A stretch of 64,000 nucleotides of DNA from Glycocaulis profundi (GTDB lineage: Bacteria > Pseudomonadota > Alphaproteobacteria > Caulobacterales > Maricaulaceae): the NCBI GenBank assembly GCA_007050995.1, contig VJOU01000006.1:62001-126000 (forward strand), in the 5' to 3' direction. A model generated the notes under the pieces. It saw nothing but the letters and a program-made list of their open reading frames with translations, ran no database searches and had not been told where the DNA came from. This document shows positions 17,142 through 25,290 of the stretch, in pieces; positions within the stretch are counted from its first letter, which is position 1, and each line of letters opens with the position of its first letter. Made by a program: the position numbers and the translations under genes.

Positions 17142-17357
17142 CCCCGCTTTCCACATCCGCCCCGGCCACAGCTTGCGGCCCTTTGTCCCCAAGCCGTGGA
17201 AAGCGGGTATCCGGCCCGTCCTGAATGAGTTATCCCCGCTCACCCCGGCCTTATGACTCCGTCCAAACCTTTTTTCTTTCAAAGAAGGGAAGAAGGACGG
17301 GACGGCGCCGGCGGGGAAAACCCTTCTTCGGGACATGACGGCAAGCAGGCAGACCAG

Positions 17358-18389
17358 ATGAGCGACAAACCCTTCCTCCGCGTGCTTTCCGGCGAGGCCG
17401 TCAGCCCGCCGCCCATCTGGCTGATGCGCCAGGCGGGGCGCTATCTGCCGGAATATCTGGCGGTGCGGGCGAAACAGCCCGACTTCATCAGCTTCTGCCT
17501 CAACCCTGACGCGGCCGCGGAGGTCACCCTGCAGCCGATCCGGCGCTACGGCTTCGACGCGTCCATCGTGTTCGCCGACATCCTGCTGATCCCGCACGCG
17601 ATGGGCCAGAAGGTGTGGTTCGTCAAAGGCGAGGGGCCCAAGCTCGAGCCCCTCACCCCGGCGGACGCGCCCTCGCGGCTGTCGCTGGAAAACGTGCGCG
17701 AGATCCTCAGCCCCGTCAGCGAGACCCTGCGCCGGGTCAAGGCGGGCCTGCCTGACACCTGCGCGCTGATCGGCTTCGCGGGCGCGCCGTGGACGGTGGC
17801 GACCTACATGATCGAGGGCGGCGGCTCGAAGGACCGCTGGAACGCGCGCAGCCTCGCCTGGGAACAGCCCGAGGCTTTCGACGCGATGATGGACCAGATC
17901 GCGGATGCCACCGCGCTCTACCTGATCGACCAGGCCGCGGCGGGCGCGGACGCGCTGAAGATTTTCGAAAGCTGGGCGGAGGGCCTGCCCGCGCCGCTGT
18001 TCGACCGGGTGGTGATCCGCCCGACCCGCCGCATCGTGGACGCCGTGCGCGCCACGGGCGTGACCGCGCCGATCATCGGCTTCCCCAAGGGCGCGGGGCC
18101 GCATTACGTGCGCTACGCCGAACAGACCGGCATCGACGCGCTGGCGCTGGATCACGGGCTGGACACGGACTGGGCGCGCGCGGTGCTGCCCAAATCCCTG
18201 CCCGTGCAGGGCCAGCTCGACCCCGCGGTGCTCAAGGCGGGCGGCGCGGCGCTGGATTCAGAGGTCGACCGTCTGCTTTCCGCCTGGGGGGGGCGGCCCT
18301 ATGTGTTCAATCTCGGCCACGGGATAAATCCCGACGTGCCGCCGGAGAACGTCGCACGGCTGGTCGAGCGCATCAGGGCGCAGGGCTGA
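17358..18389 (+). CDS. hemE: Uroporphyrinogen decarboxylase
   Basis: HemE converts uroporphyrinogen III to coproporphyrinogen III in haem synthesis. The 343-residue product has the N-terminal signature PIWLMRQAGRYLPEY with the substrate-binding Arg pair, FADILLIPHAMGQ with the catalytic Asp, GFAGAPWT, and GHGINPDVPPENV near the end. The ATG at 17358 is chosen over the longer frame from 17253, because homology starts at MSDKPFLR; that upstream stretch belongs to the origin. First gene of hemE-hemH-hemJ. Confidence 0.96.
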   Translation: MSDKPFLRVLSGEAVSPPPIWLMRQAGRYLPEYLAVRAKQPDFISFCLNPDAAAEVTLQPIRRYGFDASIVFADILLIPHAMGQKVWFVKGEGPKLEPLTPADAPSRLSLENVREILSPVSETLRRVKAGLPDTCALIGFAGAPWTVATYMIEGGGSKDRWNARSLAWEQPEAFDAMMDQIADATALYLIDQAAAGADALKIFESWAEGLPAPLFDRVVIRPTRRIVDAVRATGVTAPIIGFPKGAGPHYVRYAEQTGIDALALDHGLDTDWARAVLPKSLPVQGQLDPAVLKAGGAALDSEVDRLLSAWGGRPYVFNLGHGINPDVPPENVARLVERIRAQG

Positions 18390-18405
18390 AGGAAAGGGCT
18401 GAGGA

Positions 18406-19470
18406 ATGGGGCGCAGAATCGCCGTGGTGCTGTTCAATCTGGGCGGGCCGGACGACCAGAAGACCATCAAGCCCTTCCTGCGCAACCTGTTCCGCGATCC
18501 GGCCATCATGTACGTGCCCAACCCGGTCCGAGAGGCGCTGGCCTGGCTGATCTCGTCCACGCGCGGGCCGAAGGTGGCCAAGGAATACGCCAAGATGGGC
18601 GGCGGCTCGCCCATCGTGCCCGAAACCCGCGCCCAGGCCGAGGCGCTGACCGCGGCGCTGTCGGCCGCCCTGCCCGGCGACGAGATCCGCTGCTTCCTCG
18701 CCATGCGCTACTGGCATCCCTTCACCCATGAGGCCGCCGCTGAGGTGAAGGCCTGGGGGCCGGACGAGACCGTGCTGCTGCCGCTCTATCCGCAGTTCTC
18801 CACCACCACCACCGGCTCCTCGCTGAAGGCCTGGCGCGACGGCGGCGGGGGCGAGGCGCGCACGATCTGCTGCTTCCCCGCCCAGCCTGATTTCATCGCC
18901 GCCCACGCCCGGCTGATCCGCGAGGCGTGGGAGACGGCGGGCCGGCCCGATCCGGAAAACGTGCGCGTGCTGCATTCGGCCCACGGCCTGCCCGAGGTGA
19001 CGATCAAGCGCGGCGATCCGTATCAGTGGCAGGTCCATCAGACGGTCGATGCGGTCAAGGCCCTGCTGCCCGAGCTCGGCGACCACCTGACCTGCTTCCA
19101 GTCCAAGGTCGGGCCGCTGGAATGGATCAAGCCGGCCACCGAGGACGCGGTGCAGGAGGCGGCCAAAGACGGCAAGCACATCATCCTGTCGCCCATCGCC
19201 TTCGTGTCCGAGCACATCGAGACGCTGGTCGAGCTCGATGAGGAATACGCCGAGGTCGCCCATGAGCACGGGGCCGCGGGCTATGCCCGCGTGCCGACCC
19301 TGAGCGTGGACGCGGGCTTCATCGAGGCGCTGAAAACCTTGACGGTGGACGCCCTGTCCGGTCCTGTCGGCCTGAAACCGCCGAACGGCGCGCCGGTCTG
19401 CCCGGCCAAGTTCGGCCGCTGCCCCTGCCGCGAGGCGGGGCTTGAGAGCGCCGGGAACAGGGCCGCATGA
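18406..19470 (+). CDS. hemH: Ferrochelatase
   Basis: HemH inserts iron into protoporphyrin IX. The 354-residue product opens with VVLFNLGGPD, contains the active-site region LHSAHGLPEVTIKRGDPY with the metal-binding His, FQSKVGPLEWIKP, and ISPIAFVSEHIETLVELDEEY-type sequence with the conserved His and Glu. The C-terminal Cys cluster (VCPAKFGRCPC) resembles the tail that holds a 2Fe-2S cluster in some ferrochelatases, though this is inference. It lies 16 bp after hemE and overlaps hemJ by 4 nt. Confidence 0.96.
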   Translation: MGRRIAVVLFNLGGPDDQKTIKPFLRNLFRDPAIMYVPNPVREALAWLISSTRGPKVAKEYAKMGGGSPIVPETRAQAEALTAALSAALPGDEIRCFLAMRYWHPFTHEAAAEVKAWGPDETVLLPLYPQFSTTTTGSSLKAWRDGGGGEARTICCFPAQPDFIAAHARLIREAWETAGRPDPENVRVLHSAHGLPEVTIKRGDPYQWQVHQTVDAVKALLPELGDHLTCFQSKVGPLEWIKPATEDAVQEAAKDGKHIILSPIAFVSEHIETLVELDEEYAEVAHEHGAAGYARVPTLSVDAGFIEALKTLTVDALSGPVGLKPPNGAPVCPAKFGRCPCREAGLESAGNRAA

Positions 19471-19913
19471 CCGAGCTGATCGACGCCGCCTATCTGTGGA
19501 TCAAGGGCCTGCACATCGCCGCGGTCATCTTCTGGATGGCCGGGATGCTCTACCTGCCGCGCCTGTTCGTGTACCACCACACGGCGACCCCGGGCGGGGA
19601 GCTGGAGGGCGCGCTTCTCAAGCAGGAGCGCGGGCTTCTCAAGATCATCATGAACCCGGCCATGGCCGCGGTCTGGATCTTCGCCATCCTGATGCTGATC
19701 GCCAACCCCGCCCTGTTCACGCAAGGCTGGTTCCACCTCAAGCTCGCCCTGGTGCTCGCCCTGAGCGGCCTGCATGGCTTCTACTCGGCCAGCGCCCGCA
19801 AATTCGCCGCCGGGCAGCGCCCGCGCAGCGAGAAATTCTGGCGCATCATGAACGAAGGCCCCGCCCTCATCGCCCTGGTCGTCGCCGTGGTGGCGGTCGC
19901 CAAGCCGTTCTGA
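19467..19913 (+). CDS. hemJ: Protoporphyrinogen oxidase HemJ
   Basis: HemJ is the membrane-bound, quinone-linked enzyme that oxidises protoporphyrinogen IX. The 148-residue product has four predicted membrane helices, an early KGLHIAAVIFWMAGMLYLPRL with the conserved His, GWFHLKLALVLALSGLHG with the second conserved His, and a C-terminal helix. The last 25 bp including the stop are repeated exactly at 20713-20737, so the present 3' end may have been supplied by an inserted element. Start ATG 19467 overlaps the hemH stop. Confidence 0.93.
   Translation: MTELIDAAYLWIKGLHIAAVIFWMAGMLYLPRLFVYHHTATPGGELEGALLKQERGLLKIIMNPAMAAVWIFAILMLIANPALFTQGWFHLKLALVLALSGLHGFYSASARKFAAGQRPRSEKFWRIMNEGPALIALVVAVVAVAKPF
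19889..19913 (+). repeat. 25-bp direct repeat, left copy (end of hemJ)
   Basis: The last 25 bp of hemJ, beginning GGTGGCGGTCGCCAAGCC and ending at the TGA stop, recur without mismatch at 20713-20737. Identity stops sharply at the end of the repeat. The pair frames an 824-bp AT-richer segment with one orphan gene, as expected when an element integrates at the 3' end of a gene and restores it. Confidence 0.9.
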
Positions 19914-20003
19914 TCCAGCGTACGACGTTGGCGCCATTTTAGATAGAATTAAGGTATAGGTTGCCATCTTGTCCTAGGCAGAGGCTGGGAATGGAAGGTG
20001 GTT

Positions 20004-20711
20004 ATGGACATTTCACCGCAAGCTTCGGGCGCTGGCGCATTGGGGAATGCCGCCATTGGAAAGTATACGAACCGACTGAAAGACATAAGAGATGTCATAA
20101 ATGGAAATGCCAGCGACGCTGTGAAGGTAGAGGCTTTCTCAGAGCTGCAGCAAATGTTCCGTTTCTCGAACGGTCAATTCACTAAAGCGGATTTTGAAAT
20201 TCATCTTGAAATAAGGCACAGCGATTTCGGCAAGAAAATTCAGCAGTTCGCCAACAAAGCGGCCAGTCAGATGAACGCGCGTGTATTTGACATGGATGCT
20301 GACGAACACTGGCAGCTTGGTGTTCTGGACACGTATTCCATGGACGAGCAGCGCATGATCATGGTCGGGATGGGCTGGGATTCCGCCCACGACTCGCTGG
20401 AATCGCTGAGAGCCTTGCTGACCCGTCAGCATGAGGAAGACATGGCCATGCGCGCGGAGGCGAAGGGCGAGGACAGCGTGGAGTTGTCAGAGACTGCCCG
20501 CGCCCTCACCGGAGCACCTGATTCGCTGGACCTCAGCGCTGGCGAGATCGACACGCGTTCCCAGGCGGCGCTGAACATCATGACTGCGATCGTGGAGAAT
20601 GTCCGCGCGTATCAGCGTCTGGGATCGGCGAGCCGTCAGGACACGGAAGCCTCCGCTCTGGAGGCCTTCATCGACAGGCGGAGCGAGGCCCGGCGGGACG
20701 CGTCTGGTTGA
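20004..20711 (+). CDS. Orphan protein of unknown function in the hemJ-rho insertion
   Basis: A 235-residue protein that I do not recognise. It is predicted soluble, without signal peptide or membrane helix, and largely helical: KYTNRLKDIRDVINGN, an AFSELQQMFRF segment, HWQLGVLDTYSMDEQRMIMVGMGWD in the middle, then helices rich in Ala, Arg and Glu (LTRQHEEDMAMRAEAKG; IMTAIVENVRAYQRL). ATG 20004 is preferred to GTG 19998 because GGAAGG lies 5 nt upstream. The first half uses AT-rich codons unlike its neighbours; the second half is closer to the genome. The stop lies 1 nt before the downstream direct repeat. Confidence 0.75.
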   Translation: MDISPQASGAGALGNAAIGKYTNRLKDIRDVINGNASDAVKVEAFSELQQMFRFSNGQFTKADFEIHLEIRHSDFGKKIQQFANKAASQMNARVFDMDADEHWQLGVLDTYSMDEQRMIMVGMGWDSAHDSLESLRALLTRQHEEDMAMRAEAKGEDSVELSETARALTGAPDSLDLSAGEIDTRSQAALNIMTAIVENVRAYQRLGSASRQDTEASALEAFIDRRSEARRDASG

Positions 20712-20712
20712 C

Positions 20713-20737
20713 GGTGGCGGTCGCCAAGCCGTTCTGA
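20713..20737 (+). repeat. 25-bp direct repeat, right copy (upstream of rho)
   Basis: Exact copy of the hemJ 3' end including an idle TGA. It is followed by the rho leader. If an element inserted at the hemJ end, this copy is the original chromosomal 3' end and the one in hemJ came with the element. Confidence 0.9.
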
Positions 20738-20998
20738 GCCCCATCCCGCTTGACGGGCGGGGCGGGCTGTGTCACGCATCGCTGGACTCCTGAAAAGGAC
20801 CTCTCCTTCACGGGCCGCGCGGTCGTCGTCGCGCGCCGGGCCCGGTCCCCGCAAGACAGCCATAGCCGCCCTCGCGAGCCGAACGGCCGGCGGCCCCGCA
20901 GGACCCTCACGGGACCGGTCCGTTTTTCCGCGGACGGCGTTCCCGGCGAATCTTCCCTTCAAAGCCCCCTCTCAAGACCTTTCTCCAGAGACCCTCCC

Positions 20999-22363
<1,365 letters not shown>

Positions 22364-22394
22364 TGCTGGCGCCGGTCCCGCCTGCGGGCGGGAC

Positions 22395-22438
22395 CGGTTC
22401 CGCGCACGAGCGCGGGCGGCCGTTTGGCCTTGCGGGCC
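22395..22438. repeat. Dispersed intergenic repeat, copy A
   Basis: Starts CGGTTCCGCGCACGAGCGCG and ends TTGCGGGCC. The same 44-bp pattern occurs at 29166-29209 with about 37 positions identical by eye and only one difference in the first 24. Both copies lie downstream of a plus-strand gene, here rho, and outside any gene. Confidence 0.65.
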
Positions 22439-22480
22439 TCGCGGCCCGGTCAATCTGCGCTCCTTCCCTCAGCCAAGTCC

Positions 22481-22527
22481 GTCATCCCGGCCGAGCGGAT
22501 CGGCCCTCCGGGGCCGTCCGGGATGAC
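22481..22527 (+). terminator. Hairpin downstream of rho
   Basis: Arms GTCATCCCGG (22481-22490) and CCGGGATGAC (22518-22527) are perfect 10-bp inverted repeats with further G/C pairing inside. No T-run follows, so it may be a REP-type hairpin that protects or pauses transcript ends more than a classic terminator. Confidence 0.45.
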
Positions 22528-22547
22528 ACGCAGTGTGCGGGGCATCT

Positions 22548-22835
22548 CTACAGATGCCGGTCCACGTCCATGCGGGCGTGCAGGATGCGCACGATCTCGA
22601 TCACGCCCTCGCGCTCACGGAACCAGATCATGTGGGCGGAGACACGGGCCTTCCGGTAGCCCTGCCGGATGTCGGAGGTCTGGCTGACGCGGTCGCCTGA
22701 CGCCAGACCGACACAGGCGCCATGAATCTGATCGACATATTCGTCCGCCTGGTCCGGGCTCCAGGTCCGCGCGGTGTAGTCCCAGATCCCGTCCAGATCA
22801 GCGATCGCGGCGGGCGTGAAACGCAGATCCGTCAT
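22548..22835 (-). CDS. ParE/RelE superfamily toxin
   Basis: A 95-residue toxin of the RelE/ParE fold: N-terminal LRFTPAAIADLDGIWDYTARTWSPDQA is a typical ParE opening, followed by SDIRQGYRKARVSAHMIWFRE and a terminal EIVRILHARMD. ParE members poison DNA gyrase. It overlaps the antitoxin gene by 4 nt (start ATG 22835), the usual arrangement of antitoxin first. Open frame further upstream belongs to the antitoxin gene in another frame. Confidence 0.9.
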   Translation of the reverse strand: MTDLRFTPAAIADLDGIWDYTARTWSPDQADEYVDQIHGACVGLASGDRVSQTSDIRQGYRKARVSAHMIWFREREGVIEIVRILHARMDVDRHL

Positions 22836-23068
22836 CCAGCGCGCTTGCGGGCCTTGAAGGCGTCGAGGTCGAAGGCTTCCGCAGGCCCGGATTCCTCGCC
22901 TGCGACCAGCGCGGCTTCCAGCGCGCGGACCTTCGTCTCTCTCTCCTCGAGCAGTCGCAGGCCGGCGCGAAGCACCTCGCTGGCCGAACCGTAGCGGCCC
23001 GAGCTGACCTGATCGTCCACGAAGCGGGCGAAATGGTCGCCCAGGGTCATCGAGGTGTTGCGAGCCAT
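22832..23068 (-). CDS. ParD-type antitoxin
   Basis: A 78-residue ParD/CopG-type ribbon-helix-helix protein: MTLGDHFARFVDDQVSSGRY and SASEVLRAGLRLLEERETK are signatures, and the acidic-to-basic tail (AEAFDLDAFKARKRAG) would wrap the toxin. ATG 23068 has a strong GGAGGT ribosome binding site; longer frames upstream are not needed. The operator palindrome at 23103-23119 lies just upstream. Confidence 0.92.
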   Translation of the reverse strand: MARNTSMTLGDHFARFVDDQVSSGRYGSASEVLRAGLRLLEERETKVRALEAALVAGEESGPAEAFDLDAFKARKRAG

Positions 23069-23102
23069 GAGACCTCCGGTTCCGGCGGCTTGAGACGAGC
23101 AT

Positions 23103-23119
23103 ATACCACAAACTGGTAT
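23103..23119. promoter_or_regulatory. Probable ParD operator
   Basis: Perfect inverted repeat ATACCA-CAAAC-TGGTAT, 35 bp upstream of the parD start in an AT-rich stretch within otherwise GC-rich DNA. Autorepression of parDE by ParD or the ParDE complex is standard, so this is the likely operator overlapping the promoter. Confidence 0.6.
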
Positions 23120-23201
23120 TTCTGAAACCGTGCGGCGACCGTCACGGCTTCCCCCTCGCGCCGAACCGGCTAGTCTGCCGTCTCCAGCGAGGAGATGCGC
23201 C

Positions 23202-23828
23202 ATGACCACCCCTGATCTCGCCCTTTATCACGCCCCGATGACCCGCTCGATCCGGCCCCGCTGGGCGCTGGAGGAGATGGGGCTGCCCTACCGGATGGAG
23301 ATGGTCAGCTTCGACCGGGGCAATGTGGGCGGGGAGGAATACCGAGCGATCAATCCGCTGCAGAAGGTCCCGGCCCTGACCGATGGCGGCGCGGTGATCC
23401 TGGAGTCCGTCGCCATCGTGGAATATCTGGGCAACCGCTACGGCCCCAGCCCGCTCATCGTCCGGCCGGAAGAAGACGATTATCCGCGCTATCTCGAATG
23501 GCTGCACTACGGGGAGGGCTCGATGTCCATGAGCGTGAACCTGCTGCTCGCCCACACCATGCTGCTGCCCGAAAAACACCGGAATCCCCAGCTCGCCCAG
23601 TGGGCGAAGGCGGAGGTGGGCAAGCATCTCGCCCACATCGCCGGGCGGGGACTGGACGGGCGGGAGCATATGGCCGCGGGCCGGTTCACCGCCGCGGACA
23701 TCTCGGTGACCTACATGCTCTACCTGCTCAAGCTGATGGGCCAGCTCGAGGACGCGCCCGAGGCGGTGAAGGCCTACTGGACGCGGCTCACCGCGATGGA
23801 CAGCTGGAAGACCGCCAGCGGGCGCTGA
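23202..23828 (+). CDS. Glutathione S-transferase family protein
   Basis: GST of 208 residues. The thioredoxin-fold N-terminal domain reads LYHAPMTRSIRPRWALEEMG, then INPLQKVPALTDGG with the cis-Pro and ILESVAIVEYLGNRYG with the glutathione-binding Glu-Ser pair. The C-terminal helical domain includes FTAADISVTYMLYLLKLMG. The catalytic residue is probably Ser/Thr near the first helix. ATG 23202 is preceded by GGAG. It is convergent with secB across a strong hairpin. Confidence 0.92.
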   Translation: MTTPDLALYHAPMTRSIRPRWALEEMGLPYRMEMVSFDRGNVGGEEYRAINPLQKVPALTDGGAVILESVAIVEYLGNRYGPSPLIVRPEEDDYPRYLEWLHYGEGSMSMSVNLLLAHTMLLPEKHRNPQLAQWAKAEVGKHLAHIAGRGLDGREHMAAGRFTAADISVTYMLYLLKLMGQLEDAPEAVKAYWTRLTAMDSWKTASGR

Positions 23829-23843
23829 TCGCCGCGCACGAAA

Positions 23844-23865
23844 AAGGGGCCCCGCGGGGCCCCTT
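23844..23865. terminator. Bidirectional terminator between GST gene and secB
   Basis: Perfect palindrome AAGGGGCCCC-GC-GGGGCCCCTT. On the minus strand it is followed by a run of five T, so it ends secB transcription well; on the plus strand the T-run is short. Confidence 0.8.
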
Positions 23866-23888
23866 GATCATTCCGGCGGCAGCCTGGA

Positions 23889-24395
23889 TCAGGCGTTGCC
23901 GGCGGGCGGCTGGCCGCCCGTTTCGCCGTCGCCGCCCTGACGGGCGAGCTGCTGGCGGTAGAGCGCGGCGAAGTCGACCGGCTCGAGCATGAGCGGCGGG
24001 AAGCCGCCGTCGCGGGTGGCGTCCGACAGCACGCGGCGCGCGAACGGGAAGAGCAGACGCGGGCACTCGATCAGCAGGAAGGGCTCGCGGGCGCGATCAT
24101 CCACGCCGCGGATCTGGAACAGGCCCGCATAGGCCAGCTCGACGATGAACAGCGCGTCGCCCTCGCGCTCGGCCTTGGCGGACAGGTTGAGCGTGACCTC
24201 GAAGGTCTCGGGCTCGACCTGGCGGGCCTGCACGTCGATGGACATGTCGATCTGGGGCTGGCCGCCGCCGCGCAGCGAGGCGGGGGCGTTGGGGTTCTCG
24301 AAGGACAGGTCCTTGATGTACTGCCCGAGCACGCGCAGCTGGGGCCCCTGCGGGGCGGCGGCTTGCGGTTCGGGATTGGCGGGCGCGTCGGTCAT
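23889..24395 (-). CDS. secB: Protein-export chaperone SecB
   Basis: SecB holds precursor proteins unfolded and delivers them to SecA. The 168-residue product has the SecB core: QYIKDLSFENPNAP, DVQARQVEPETFEVTLNLSA, LFIVELAYAGLF, LLIECPRLLFPFARRVLSDATRDGGFPPLMLEPVDFAALY. A Pro/Ala/Gln-rich N terminus and a short acidic C terminus flank it. ATG 24395 has AGGA 6 nt upstream. It is divergent from the TimA-like gene, a usual alphaproteobacterial pairing. Confidence 0.96.
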   Translation of the reverse strand: MTDAPANPEPQAAAPQGPQLRVLGQYIKDLSFENPNAPASLRGGGQPQIDMSIDVQARQVEPETFEVTLNLSAKAEREGDALFIVELAYAGLFQIRGVDDRAREPFLLIECPRLLFPFARRVLSDATRDGGFPPLMLEPVDFAALYRQQLARQGGDGETGGQPPAGNA

Positions 24396-24585
24396 GGGCA
24401 TTCCTGATGAATTAAGGGAAAAGCTTGGGTCGGGCGGTATCACGCGGGGGGGCTCAGGGCAAGGCGCGGGCCGGACCGGGGCGCCGCGCCGGGGCTGACG
24501 GATTGCGGCCCGCGCCCTATATCTGGGGACGTGTCAGCAGTATAACGGGTCTGCCGCGCGGCCAGAAAGGGCGTGCGGGGACGTG

Positions 24586-25290
24586 ATGAAAGGCAAGGGC
24601 CGGACACCGATGGACCTCCTCCAGCTTCTGTTCTTCGCGGGACTCGCCGTGTTTCTGGGCGTGCGCCTGTACATGACGCTGGGCAAGCCCACCGGGCGCT
24701 CGCCCGAGGAGCATGCCCGCGAGGAGCGCGAGCGCCAGGCCGCCCGCGAAGCCGCCGCCCCGGCCCGCCCGGTCTCGCTGGGCCGTCAGACCGGCCCCGC
24801 CGAAACCGCCGCCATGGCTCCCGAGCCCGCCTATGACGGCCCGGCCGCCGAGGGTCTGGCCGCCATCAGGCGCATCGACCCCGCCTTCGATCCGGATGAA
24901 TTCCTCAAGGGCGCCAAGGGCGCCTATGAGATGATCGTGACCGCCTTCGCCAAGGCCGATCTCGACACGCTGCGGATGCTGCTCAGCGACCGGGTCTACG
25001 CCAAGTACGCCGAGGCCATCGCCGCAAGGCAGGAGAAGGGCGAGACCCTGATCACCGAGATCGAGCGGCTGAAAGAAGCCGCCATCAAGGAAGCTTCGCT
25101 TAACCATAACCGGGCCAAGCTGAAGATCGCCTTCACAGCGGAGCTCGCCAGCGAGACCCGCGACAGCGATGGGAAGCCCGTCTCCGGGGACCTGACCACG
25201 CTGAAGACCGTGAGCGAGATCTGGAGCTTCGAGCGTGACGTGGACGATCCGAACCCGAACTGGCGCCTGTCCGGGGTCAAACCGGCCTAG
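24586..25290 (+). CDS. Tim44/TimA family putative adaptor protein
   Basis: A 234-residue inner-membrane protein with one N-terminal helix (LLQLLFFAGLAVFLGVRLY), a charged linker (EEHAREERERQAAREAA) and a C-terminal Tim44-like domain (FLKGAKGAYEMIVTAFAKADLDTLRMLLSDRVYAKYAEAI). Tim44 anchors the mitochondrial import motor; bacterial TimA is less understood. The start may be GTG 24583, ATG 24586 or ATG 24610. The last 56 bp overlap the start proposed for mltA. Confidence 0.85.
   Translation: MKGKGRTPMDLLQLLFFAGLAVFLGVRLYMTLGKPTGRSPEEHAREERERQAAREAAAPARPVSLGRQTGPAETAAMAPEPAYDGPAAEGLAAIRRIDPAFDPDEFLKGAKGAYEMIVTAFAKADLDTLRMLLSDRVYAKYAEAIAARQEKGETLITEIERLKEAAIKEASLNHNRAKLKIAFTAELASETRDSDGKPVSGDLTTLKTVSEIWSFERDVDDPNPNWRLSGVKPA

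Larger units (their letters stand above)
16868..17357. other. Probable chromosomal replication origin (oriC)
   Basis: This 490-bp gap separates ppsR (the RP001 homologue) from hemE, exactly the pair that flanks the Caulobacter and Rickettsia origins, and genes on both sides are transcribed away from it. It contains a local AT-rich core at about 17101-17141 with two CtrA-like sites, relaxed DnaA-box matches (TGTGAACAA at 16921, CTTTCCACA at 17147, TTATCCCCG at 17230; each 7 of 9 to TTATCCACA), a W-box-like TCCCCA at 17186 and GANTC sites at 17096 and 17255. No perfect DnaA box is present. Position is strong evidence; the boxes are supporting. Confidence 0.78.
19914..20737 (+). mobile_element. 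Putative small integrated element between hemJ and rho
   Basis: An 824-bp segment bounded by 25-bp direct repeats that duplicate the hemJ 3' end. It separates hemJ from the rho leader, two genes that are close neighbours in related origins. Its first 400 bp are visibly AT-richer than the flanks (roughly half GC by my count over the first 70 bp). It holds one orphan gene at 20004-20711 and no recombinase, so it would be a remnant, a cargo-only element or one moved in trans. Confidence 0.6.

Noticed and set aside
20750-20998. In-frame upstream extension of rho
   Set aside because: The extension is Arg/Pro-rich and unlike Rho; homology starts at MSEDTEN (20999). Treated as the rho leader.
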